Below are positions 5,782 through 11,779 of a stretch of DNA of 11,779 bases, piece by piece. Numbering within the stretch: the first letter of the stretch is position 1; each line of letters begins with the position of its first letter. The DNA is from CAYQPF01 sp964419225. Lineage in GTDB: Bacteria; Cloacimonadota; Cloacimonadia; Cloacimonadales; CAYQPF01. The DNA lies in NCBI GenBank assembly GCA_964419225.1, contig CAYQPF010000153.1:1-11779 (forward strand), read 5' to 3'. A program made the translations under genes and the position numbers. The notes below the pieces were generated by a model, which saw only the letters and a list, made by a program, of their open reading frames with translations, was not told the DNA's origin and made no database searches.

Positions 5782-8700
5782 ATGGTTGAGCAAGAAAAAC
5801 AGAAAATTAATATTTTTATTTCCTATTCTCACAAAGATAAGGTCTATTTTAATATTTTTGCTGAAAGGTTAAAAGATGCCGTTAAAAACCCAGAACAATT
5901 TATCTGGAATTTCTGGTGTGATAAAGAAATAAATATTGGCTCAGACTGGGAAAAAGATATTCTGGAAAATATAGAGAAATCAGATGTGGCGATTCTCTTG
6001 GTGAGTAACGGTTTTTTTGCTTCTGGTTTTATAAAGGATAAAGAATTTAACCGATTTCTAGAACAGGAAAGCCAAGATCAAACGCTTATTCTGCCTGTAT
6101 TACTTGGGCCCTGCAATATTAATAGCTGGACTGAGCTGACAAAGAAACAATTCTTTATGCCTGACGGTGATAAATATAATCAAGCGACTAAACAGGATTT
6201 CACTTTTTCAGATTTAGTCAATTTTCGCGGTACCGATGGTAAACAAATACCTAATCCCAATATTAATAGATACATAAATGACTTTGCAGAAAAAGCCGAA
6301 CAGTCCTTTAAGAAAATGATTACTAGCAAAGAAAATAATGAACTGATTTTATCCAGAGATGATTTTAAATTACAAATTGAACATGAATTACAACACTTAT
6401 CACCGAAGCAAAGGGTAATCTTTGCCTGGCATTGTGCGGTGTTGGCATTACCGGTTTTGGGGAATGAAGGAAATTTTGATTTCTGGAAGCCAGAAGATCG
6501 ACAAAAGCATTTAGGTTCTGTTTTACGTGCATTGGATATTGCTTCCTCATCTCTAGCTTCTTCTACGGCTGTTGCCTATGCCTCTGCTGCTGGCACAGCA
6601 GCAGCCTCTTATATTGCTGCTGCCTACGTTGCCTACGCCTCAGCTTCCGCCGCTTCCTTTGGTTGTACCCCTGATACCTCCTCCGACACTTTCTCCGATG
6701 CCTGCTCTGCCATACAAGAATTGGGTAAGACGATAAAGATAAAAAAGGTTATTCAATTAGTTATTAAAGATATTCTCAAATCAATAAAAAATAATACTGA
6801 ATTAGAGCAAATTAATTTCCTTGAATTATATGATGTAGTTTGGGTTAATTTCCAAAAAGCTTTAGTTAATGAAGGTTGTAGTTATTGGGCAGATTTGTAT
6901 CAATCACTTTTTGAAAACAACTTCCAGATTGATGAGGCTGAACTGGAAAAAAGAATGAATGTCCCACCTGAAATCAGAGAACAGGGAGCATCTGCAGTTG
7001 GCAAATATTTATACGAACTCGCTAAAGGAGCAGAGACTCTAAATGAAACCAGAATCATCATGTTAGGAGATAAGGGCTCAGGGAAAACATCAATTTCGAG
7101 AAGGTTGTGTAATCCTCTTGCTAAAATGCCGGAGCTATCAGAAAGTACACCAGGAGTGGATACGCTACTCTGGGAAACTGAGGACAAGATTAACGTCCAT
7201 ATTTGGGACTTTGCCGGACACATAATAACCCATTCCGTACATAAATTCTTTTTATCGGAACGCTGCTTATATATTATGGTACTTGACGGTCGCTTGGAAA
7301 ATAGGAACATTATTGAGTACTGGCTGAATTTTATGATTAGTTATGGGGGAGATTCCAAAGCCATTATTCTGATTAATAAAAAAGATGAACACCACGTGGA
7401 AATCCAAGAATACACTCTCAGAGAAAAATATAATATTGCCGGAGTATTTAACTTTTCAGTGAAAGATGATTCAAAGGAATTGGAAATCTTCAGAAAATAT
7501 GTATCTGATTATATTAAAGATAATCCAACCTGGAACAGGCAATTAATTCCAAAGCAGTATTATCAGGTTAAAGAAGAATTGGAGAAATTATTCTTCAAAT
7601 GTGAAACTGGGACTCAGAAGGAAACTATTGAGAGAAAAGAATTTGTGAAATTAGCCAGGAAATATAAAGAAAAGAGCCCAGAAGAATTATTGTCTCATTT
7701 AAATTGTTTAGGAATAGTATTGTGGTATCCGACACTGAAAAAGTATCATACTTTAGTACTGAATCCTGAATGGATAAGTCAGGGGATTTACAAAATTATC
7801 AATTGGCTTAATAATAAGAGAATATGCTATATCAACTTAGAGAACTTCTCAGAGGTTTTCAAAGAAGACATAATACGATATCCAGAGGATAAACATGAGT
7901 TTCTGTATGATCTGATGAAACATTATGAACTTGCTTTTGAGTACTTTGATCAAGAGAATCATTGTTTAATTGTACCACATTTACTAAAAAAAGACAGACC
8001 GAAAGAACTGCTTGCCTTTCCTATAGAGGAAAGTTTGATGTTAAGATACAAATCAGAAATGGATTTACCTCCTGATACCATATCCAGATTCATCGTCCGA
8101 CATAACCTGGAAATTATTGATATTAATAATACAGTCTGGCGTTATGGAGTAGTTTTAAAGGATGGTGAAGGTAGTTTTGCTTTGGTAAGAGAAGATGACA
8201 GAATAATTTCTGTGACAGTTAAAGGAACTAATAAACAAGAATTTATTGCCGAACTTAGAGATACCCTGGAAGAGATATTTAAAAGCTATAAAGTCAAAAA
8301 ACCGGACTTACAGTATAAAATAGAGGAGTTTGGCAGATTGCCGGAACAGGAGAGTGTTTGGTTATCAGAAAGTAAAGTATTGAATCATATTTTGCAGGGA
8401 ATCCCATATTTTATTGACATTCTGGGTAAATATAAAAATCTAGAGGATGTTGCTGAAGCATACAAAATCAAAAAAGAAGATCTCGGATTTAGTCAGAAAT
8501 CCACATTAGAAAACTTGGATGTTTTGAGTATTGAAGATGGTACCTATATTGTAGTTAAAGCCGTTATTGATAATTATTCGAATAGGATGGAAATCAGTCG
8601 TGGGGAAACGATAAAAATTAAATTACGTAAATTGTTAGCTAAACATTGTATGGAGTTTAAACATTTTGAAGTAATAGGTGATTATTCTTTCTCCATAATT

Positions 8701-9012
8701 AATACAGAGGTGAATGAAACAGTAAAAGCTTTGGTTCGGCTTGCTGAGGATTTACATGATGAACATCCGGCACATCCATTATTGAGAATAGCAGTTGATT
8801 TTGGAAAAATTACCACAAATGATAAGTCACTTTTGAGAAGTGCTGTCAGAATTGAACCAAAAGTAAAACCCGGTGAGGTGTGGATTACGGAAAAGGTTAA
8901 ACCTTTGCTAAATCAAAGAAATCAAAATGTTTTAATTGAAGTGGGTGATGTACAAATAAATAAACCTGATGAGCCTTTTGAACGGGTGCATATGTATAGA
9001 TTTCCGGGATGA
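5782..9012 (+). CDS. TIR - ROC/COR GTPase - cyclase-homology-like protein
   Basis: This is a 1076-residue protein in four parts. Residues 8-175 are a TIR domain: INIFISYSHKD, then LLVSNGFFASGFIKDKEF, where Glu88 fits the NADase catalytic position. Residues about 250-300 are an Ala/Ser/Tyr-rich stretch. Residues 422-560 are a small GTPase of the ROC type: P-loop GDKGSGKTS (429-437), G3 WDFAGH (475-480), G4 NKKD (532-535). Residues about 580-820 fit a COR dimerisation region (LNCLGIVLWY, LNPEWISQGIYKIINW). Residues about 918-1076 resemble a class III cyclase homology domain: VIGDYSFSII (964-973), LRIAVDFGKI (1001-1010), AVRIEPKVKPGEVWIT (from 1021). I see no intact catalytic set, so it is more likely a nucleotide-binding or inactive domain. 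A GTP-controlled NADase that kills or arrests infected cells is a fair inference. The GGAGAG at 5771 and a strong promoter support the start. It is a single-gene module. Confidence 0.85.
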   Translation: MVEQEKQKINIFISYSHKDKVYFNIFAERLKDAVKNPEQFIWNFWCDKEINIGSDWEKDILENIEKSDVAILLVSNGFFASGFIKDKEFNRFLEQESQDQTLILPVLLGPCNINSWTELTKKQFFMPDGDKYNQATKQDFTFSDLVNFRGTDGKQIPNPNINRYINDFAEKAEQSFKKMITSKENNELILSRDDFKLQIEHELQHLSPKQRVIFAWHCAVLALPVLGNEGNFDFWKPEDRQKHLGSVLRALDIASSSLASSTAVAYASAAGTAAASYIAAAYVAYASASAASFGCTPDTSSDTFSDACSAIQELGKTIKIKKVIQLVIKDILKSIKNNTELEQINFLELYDVVWVNFQKALVNEGCSYWADLYQSLFENNFQIDEAELEKRMNVPPEIREQGASAVGKYLYELAKGAETLNETRIIMLGDKGSGKTSISRRLCNPLAKMPELSESTPGVDTLLWETEDKINVHIWDFAGHIITHSVHKFFLSERCLYIMVLDGRLENRNIIEYWLNFMISYGGDSKAIILINKKDEHHVEIQEYTLREKYNIAGVFNFSVKDDSKELEIFRKYVSDYIKDNPTWNRQLIPKQYYQVKEELEKLFFKCETGTQKETIERKEFVKLARKYKEKSPEELLSHLNCLGIVLWYPTLKKYHTLVLNPEWISQGIYKIINWLNNKRICYINLENFSEVFKEDIIRYPEDKHEFLYDLMKHYELAFEYFDQENHCLIVPHLLKKDRPKELLAFPIEESLMLRYKSEMDLPPDTISRFIVRHNLEIIDINNTVWRYGVVLKDGEGSFALVREDDRIISVTVKGTNKQEFIAELRDTLEEIFKSYKVKKPDLQYKIEEFGRLPEQESVWLSESKVLNHILQGIPYFIDILGKYKNLEDVAEAYKIKKEDLGFSQKSTLENLDVLSIEDGTYIVVKAVIDNYSNRMEISRGETIKIKLRKLLAKHCMEFKHFEVIGDYSFSIINTEVNETVKALVRLAEDLHDEHPAHPLLRIAVDFGKITTNDKSLLRSAVRIEPKVKPGEVWITEKVKPLLNQRNQNVLIEVGDVQINKPDEPFERVHMYRFPG

Positions 9013-9053
9013 GCAATAGCAAGGATAGAGTAGGCAGGATTGAGGACGATATA

Positions 9054-9081
9054 GTTGTTAGTTGTTAATTGTTAGTTGTAA
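9054..9081 (+). repeat. Four tandem heptads (GTTGTTA-type)
   Basis: GTTGTTA, GTTGTTA, ATTGTTA and GTTGTAA follow one another without spacing, starting 42 bp after the TIR-ROC stop codon. This is a simple-sequence array with no assignable function. Confidence 0.75.
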
Positions 9082-9102
9082 GTGGTGGAAGAAGGAGAGG
9101 AG

Positions 9103-9171
9103 ATGTATTTCCGGGAGATGGACAAAATGGACTGTATTGACTTAATGGACTATATTGACTTTAATAGGTGA
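9103..9171 (+). CDS. Doubtful 22-residue ORF
   Basis: An ATG at 9103 follows AAGGAG with five bases between, and the frame stays open for 22 codons to a TGA at 9169-9171. The peptide is Asp- and Met-rich (repeated MD and ID pairs) because most of it is encoded by the 18-bp doublet at 9126-9161, whose period is a multiple of three. No family is recognisable. The good ribosome spacing is the only reason to list it; chance is the more likely explanation. Confidence 0.2.
   Translation: MYFREMDKMDCIDLMDYIDFNR
9126..9161 (+). repeat. 18-bp direct doublet
   Basis: AATGGACTGTATTGACTT (9126-9143) is followed directly by AATGGACTATATTGACTT (9144-9161), with one mismatch in 18. It forms part of the filler between the TIR-ROC gene and the RloB gene. 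Confidence 0.8.
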
Positions 9172-9254
9172 CAGGCGGCAGTGGGAGGGGACTTTAGGCA
9201 AGGACGTAGGGTTGAGGAGAAGAGACTTACAAGGACTGACACTGACTATTCTCA

Positions 9255-9274
9255 CACTGACGAACACGGACAAG
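9255..9274 (+). repeat. Dispersed 20-bp repeat, copy 2
   Basis: CACTGACGAACACGGACAAG matches the copy at 11601-11620 at 18 of 20 positions. Just upstream (9236-9245) further CACTGAC-like words form a more degenerate array. Confidence 0.6.
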
Positions 9275-9359
9275 GGGTGATCAGTGGGCACTACCCGCTT
9301 AAATCTATATCCTAGGACAGGGCAACTAAATGATTGAATGTGCAGTATGGAGAATTTTC

Positions 9360-9983
9360 CTACTTCTCCTGTAGCTCTATTATTTGTTTAATCAGCAGAT
9401 CAAAATCAGTATAGGGATTGAGGTCATAAATACTTGAGTTTATAGGAGCAGAGTTGTTTTGATGAGTTCTGATTCTTTCTGCATGTGTAATAGCAGAATC
9501 GAGAAGATGTTTTGTCTTTAAATAAACATCATCTGAACCCTTGGTATAATCAAGATATTTCTTATGTTTCAGGTAACTGATAATATCATCACTTTTGGGA
9601 AAAGCTTTGGTGGTGTATTCGAAGTGGAGTAGTATCCAAGTTTCAAAAGATATGGAAGAAAAGGCAATACGAACATTCTTTTTTTGTGCCAAAGAAAATG
9701 TTTCAGCATGTTTTTCATACCCGTCTTTATCATAAACCACCCAGGCATGATCATCAGGAATGCCATCATTCTTTCTTTCTTGAATTACTCTTTCAACCAG
9801 TTCTTTACCTGTGTTTTTTTGAGTATCAACAAGAATTATCTCAACTTTATTACCTCGAAAACGACAATCTTTAACAAATTTATCCAGGTAGGCATGCTCG
9901 GATTTATCCTTAGCTCCTTCGCAGACAATGAACATTTTTAGTTCTACTTTTCTGGAACCTGGCTTAGGTTTAATCTTTGGCAT
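9360..9983 (-). CDS. rloB: RloB-like TOPRIM-fold protein
   Basis: This is a 207-residue protein. Motifs fit the RloB family with a TOPRIM-like fold: an early strand and acidic residue FIVCEG (Glu22), VVYDKDG (Asp85 and Asp87, probable metal ligands), and FSSISFETWILLHFE (residues 108-122), equivalent to the conserved FE.W.LLH block. The start is the ATG at 9981-9983, reading MPKIKPKPG, because GGAG (9994-9991 on the minus strand) lies seven bases before it; the longer frame to 10004 has no such site. The gene overlaps the end of the upstream ATPase gene by 14 bases, so the two are translated together. RloA/RloB pairs occur in restriction loci and in AbiL abortive-infection systems, where the TOPRIM-like protein is the presumed nuclease or effector. 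It is close to the usual family length and looks intact. Confidence 0.85.
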   Translation of the reverse strand: MPKIKPKPGSRKVELKMFIVCEGAKDKSEHAYLDKFVKDCRFRGNKVEIILVDTQKNTGKELVERVIQERKNDGIPDDHAWVVYDKDGYEKHAETFSLAQKKNVRIAFSSISFETWILLHFEYTTKAFPKSDDIISYLKHKKYLDYTKGSDDVYLKTKHLLDSAITHAERIRTHQNNSAPINSSIYDLNPYTDFDLLIKQIIELQEK

Positions 9984-11274
9984 GAGATATCTCCATAAAA
10001 TCATTCAAACTTGTGGTTGGAATAGCTTTAAACCTGCCTTCTAAATATTGTTTTCCGTATTTTGCATTATCTCGGACTGCATTTTTATCAAATTCATTTA
10101 AGGAGTATAGCTCTGTCACCCCATATTTATTTCTGTCTGTGAACCAGATTTGTTCTCTTTTTAGTAATTTCGAGTCTAAAACACAAGTATCATGAGTTGC
10201 AACCAATAATTGAGCTTTGTGGACATTAGTTTCAGGATTTATAAATAATTCTACCAGAAATTTACCCAATAAAGGATGTAAGCCACTATTAAATTCATCC
10301 ATGATTAAAATGGTTCCTTTATTCAAAGCGGTTACAATATAGCTTGCCATATCATACATTTTAACAGTACCTGTGGATTCATCAGTGTCCAAATCAAAGA
10401 AATCAACCTCATCGGTGGATAATCCATTATTGAAGACCTTATGACCGAAAAAAGGTTTGAATTTTAGAGTATCCTGTAACTTTTCCCGGATATCAGCAGA
10501 GAAACCATTAAGACTTTCTATAGATTGATTGTTCTCAACAAGTTTAATTTCATTAATACTTAAATCAGCGAACTTCAAAATGTTATAAACAGATTTTCTG
10601 AATTCATCACTTCCTGTGCGTAACAATATGGTTGTAAGATGAATGATGTCCTGTGATGAATCCAGCGTTACATATATGCTGATGAGATCGCGAAAGAATC
10701 TATAGATAGGTTTTAAGAAATCATTGCTGGAATTTGCAGAGACAGATAATAGTAACCTGTTTTGTAATAATGATGATTCGACTGACTTCTTCTCTCCTGT
10801 GAAGGCAGAACCATACATTATTTTCTCGCCATCCAGTCTGTGATAAATAGTTTTCTTGGGACCATTAGGATAAAATATTAATTTTTCTTCTAAGACCTTG
10901 AATTTGTTAAAACTTATTAAGTAATTGTATCTGACATTATCTACAACAAATTCCATTTCGAAGTAAACAGGTTTATCCAGATTTGCTTTGTCCAGTCTAA
11001 AGGGCTTATAAGCTGGTATGGATCCATCTAAGTCGAGTTTGTGTGAAGATAAGATATAATCAACAAAATCTTTCATCGCTTTTATGATATTGGATTTTCC
11101 TGAGGCATTAGGCCCATAAATCGCACAAAAAGGAAAAATACGATATTTATCATTTTCAATTGGAATTGTATGACTTCTGGAATCTTCATTATTCTCTTTG
11201 GAATTGGAGACAAAACTCAAAGTAATCTCATCTTTCATTGATAAATAATTCTTCACAGTAAAATCTATAATCAT
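9970..11274 (-). CDS. rloA: RloA-like AAA15-type ATPase
   Basis: This is a 434-residue ABC/SMC-like ATPase of the RloA (AAA15/AAA_21) type. The N-terminus MIIDFTVKNYLSMKDEITLSF is the family signature strand-turn-strand. The Walker A is GPNASGKS (residues 54-61), a signature-like block DESTGT falls at 298-303, the Walker B is TILIMDEF (Asp326, Glu327) followed by NSGLHPLLG, and the switch His is in VATHDT (His361). Such ATPases sense infection and control a partner nuclease. The partner here is the overlapping RloB gene, giving an AbiL-like two-gene module. I chose the ATG at 11274 because AAGGAG (11287-11282, minus strand) is seven bases before it; the TTG at 11280 would be one base from that site. 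The gene appears intact. Confidence 0.88.
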   Translation of the reverse strand: MIIDFTVKNYLSMKDEITLSFVSNSKENNEDSRSHTIPIENDKYRIFPFCAIYGPNASGKSNIIKAMKDFVDYILSSHKLDLDGSIPAYKPFRLDKANLDKPVYFEMEFVVDNVRYNYLISFNKFKVLEEKLIFYPNGPKKTIYHRLDGEKIMYGSAFTGEKKSVESSLLQNRLLLSVSANSSNDFLKPIYRFFRDLISIYVTLDSSQDIIHLTTILLRTGSDEFRKSVYNILKFADLSINEIKLVENNQSIESLNGFSADIREKLQDTLKFKPFFGHKVFNNGLSTDEVDFFDLDTDESTGTVKMYDMASYIVTALNKGTILIMDEFNSGLHPLLGKFLVELFINPETNVHKAQLLVATHDTCVLDSKLLKREQIWFTDRNKYGVTELYSLNEFDKNAVRDNAKYGKQYLEGRFKAIPTTSLNDFMEISHAKD

Positions 11275-11281
11275 AATCAAT

Positions 11282-11287
11282 CTCCTT
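11282..11287 (-). promoter_or_regulatory. Ribosome binding site of the RloA gene
   Basis: AAGGAG on the minus strand, seven bases before the ATG at 11274, decides the start against the in-frame TTG at 11280. Confidence 0.75.
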
Positions 11288-11297
11288 TAAGAAGAAA

Positions 11298-11318
11298 TTC
11301 TGTAAAAAATATACAGAA
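11298..11318. promoter_or_regulatory. Operator-like inverted repeat upstream of RloA
   Basis: TTCTGTA and TACAGAA form perfect 7-bp arms separated by a 7-bp A/T spacer. The site lies between the candidate promoter and the RloA ribosome site, 24 bp before the start codon, where a repressor would block transcription. It resembles an SOS box, but the CTG-to-CAG distance is 11 bases instead of 10, so I do not call it LexA. A weak RNA hairpin is the other possibility. Confidence 0.5.
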
Positions 11319-11324
11319 ACAAGG

Positions 11325-11356
11325 TCTATAGAAACTGATAGCATTCTTTATGTCAA
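11325..11356 (-). promoter_or_regulatory. Possible promoter of the RloAB operon
   Basis: On the minus strand TTGACA (11356-11351) is a perfect -35. The best-looking -10, TATAGA (11330-11325), is 20 bp away, which is longer than optimal; at 17 bp only the poor TTCTAT is found. It is the only reasonable candidate upstream of the operon, and the inverted repeat at 11298-11318 falls just downstream. Confidence 0.4.
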
Positions 11357-11432
11357 GGTGTTTCTATTTTTATTTCAATTTAAAAAGATGGATTGTACAT
11401 TTTCTTATGAGCATCTATGTGCAATAATCTTT

Positions 11433-11448
11433 TGTCCCTGAAGGGACA
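11433..11448. repeat. Perfect hairpin TGTCCCT-GA-AGGGACA
   Basis: Seven-base-pair arms sit around a two-base centre (a six-bp stem with a TGAA loop if the last pair opens). No T-run follows, so it is not a standard terminator. Confidence 0.7.
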
Positions 11449-11467
11449 GAGAATGTGTGTGATTCGA

Positions 11468-11487
11468 CTGGCAGTTGAAACTGCCAG
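11468..11487. repeat. Perfect hairpin CTGGCAGTT-GA-AACTGCCAG
   Basis: Nine-base-pair arms around a two-base centre GA, the same centre as the hairpin 20 bp upstream. No T-run follows on either strand. Confidence 0.7.
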
Positions 11488-11498
11488 CTAAATTCTGA

Positions 11499-11511
11499 TG
11501 TCCTTCGGACA
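11499..11511. repeat. Perfect hairpin TGTCC-TTC-GGACA
   Basis: Five-base-pair arms around TTC. The arms repeat the outer TGTCC/GGACA of the hairpin at 11433-11448, with the loop in the complementary sense (TTC against GAA). Confidence 0.65.
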
Positions 11512-11580
11512 GGGAGAGGATTACGTTTTTTGCATCGATAAACAGGATTTGCAGGATTGATTGAGGACTATGCAGGGGAA

Positions 11581-11620
11581 CACTGACTTACACGGACTTT
11601 CACTGACTTACACGGACAAG
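11581..11620 (+). repeat. Dispersed 20-bp repeat, tandem copies 3 and 4
   Basis: Two adjacent 20-bp units begin with the same 17 bases and differ only in the last three (TTT against AAG). The second copy, CACTGACTTACACGGACAAG, is the reference for the single copies at 5565-5584 and 9255-9274. Confidence 0.8.
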
Positions 11621-11779
11621 AGAAAAGTAGGCAGACGGCAGTGGGCAGTAGGCAGTGGGGAAACGGACGGGGTCAGACGAGTCAAAAGGATGAGAAATTA
11701 GAGATTTTTGCAATTATTTTCACATTTTTAAAAATATTTTCGCTTCAGTGACGTCAAAAGTCATTTTTGTCGGCTTATC

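Larger units (their letters stand above)
9013..9359. other. Repeat-rich, GC-richer intergenic filler
   Basis: This 347-bp gap lies between convergently transcribed genes. It contains four heptads (9054-9081), an 18-bp doublet (9126-9161), AGTAGGCAG (9029-9037), GGCGGCAGTGGG near 9175 and a copy of the 20-bp dispersed repeat (9255-9274). It is clearly richer in G and C than the flanking genes. A 22-codon ORF (9103-9171) sits behind AAGGAG but looks like read-through of the doublet. I see no terminator with a proper T-run for either flanking gene. Confidence 0.6.
11357..11779. other. Intergenic region at the right edge
   Basis: I find no gene in these 423 bp. The stretch contains three small perfect hairpins (11433-11511), the 20-bp tandem repeat (11581-11620), GGCAGTGGG-type words near 11636-11660, and an AT-rich end carrying the 8-bp palindrome TGACGTCA (11749-11756). 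The phrase GCAGGATTGATTGAGGAC (from 11551) repeats GCAGGATTGAGGAC (from 9034) with an extra four bases. Confidence 0.55.

Noticed and set aside
6900..7310. 136-codon antisense ORF inside the TIR-ROC gene
   Set aside because: It lies opposite the GTPase P-loop and G3 motifs, which are clearly the coding sense; composition shadow.
9283..9300. Terminator at GTGGGCACTACCCGC
   Set aside because: Arms are only three to four pairs of clean complementarity and no T-run follows on either strand.
9984..10004. Longer RloB N-terminus starting at 10004
   Set aside because: The start at 10004 has no visible ribosome site, whereas GGAG is seven bases before the ATG at 9983, and the family start MPK.KP fits the shorter form.
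11275..11280. TTG start for RloA at 11280
   Set aside because: It would leave one base between the AAGGAG site and the start; the ATG at 11274 has a normal seven-base gap.
11298..11318. LexA/SOS box upstream of RloA
   Set aside because: CTG and CAG are 11 bases apart where the enterobacterial box has 10, and the LexA box of this unknown phylum may differ. I keep it only as an unassigned inverted repeat.
11581..11620. CRISPR array
   Set aside because: Two abutting 20-bp units without spacers and no cas genes; this is an ordinary tandem repeat.

Overview
This is a low-GC bacterial window that reads as a piece of a genomic defence island. Gene bodies are AT-rich, Shine-Dalgarno sequences are of the AGGAGG type, and three unrelated-looking immune modules stand side by side. 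No ribosomal, metabolic or phage structural genes are present, so the host cannot be named from markers. The GC-richer filler between genes (CACTGACTTACACGGACAAG-like repeats, TGTCCCTGAAGGGACA-type hairpins) reminds me of Cloacimonadota-type intergenic DNA, but that is only a recollection and a weak lead.

Layout. (1) Positions 2-5117, plus strand, a probable operon. It holds a SIR2-like/TPR/TIR fusion whose 5' end lies outside the window, a DUF4393 (Abi-alpha) protein, a 19-codon upstream ORF with a very strong ribosome site, and a 708-residue membrane protein with a Rossmann-like N-terminus and four membrane segments. (2) Positions 5118-5719, a graveyard: the first 19 codons of a serine recombinase, spliced to the decayed C-terminal tail of a second TPR gene related to the first gene. 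(3) Positions 5782-9012, plus strand, a 1076-residue protein with its own near-consensus promoter: TIR, Ala/Ser/Tyr-rich segment, ROC GTPase with COR-like region, and a C-terminal domain resembling a degenerate class III nucleotide cyclase. (4) Positions 9013-9359, GC-richer filler made of short repeats. (5) Positions 11274-9360, minus strand, an RloA/RloB pair (AAA15-type ATPase plus TOPRIM-like partner, as in AbiL). (6) Positions 11281-11779, intergenic DNA with an operator-like inverted repeat, three small hairpins and tandem repeats.

How it may work together (inference). Three modules carry hallmarks of abortive-infection immunity: NAD-consuming domains (SIR2 and TIR in one chain; a second TIR coupled to a GTPase switch) and an ATPase/TOPRIM pair. 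Each of the three gaps contains at least one copy of the same 20-bp repeat, which suggests the modules were assembled as cassettes. The best candidates for something undescribed are the SIR2-TPR-TIR / Abi-alpha / Rossmann-4TM operon and the TIR-ROC-COR-cyclase-like protein.
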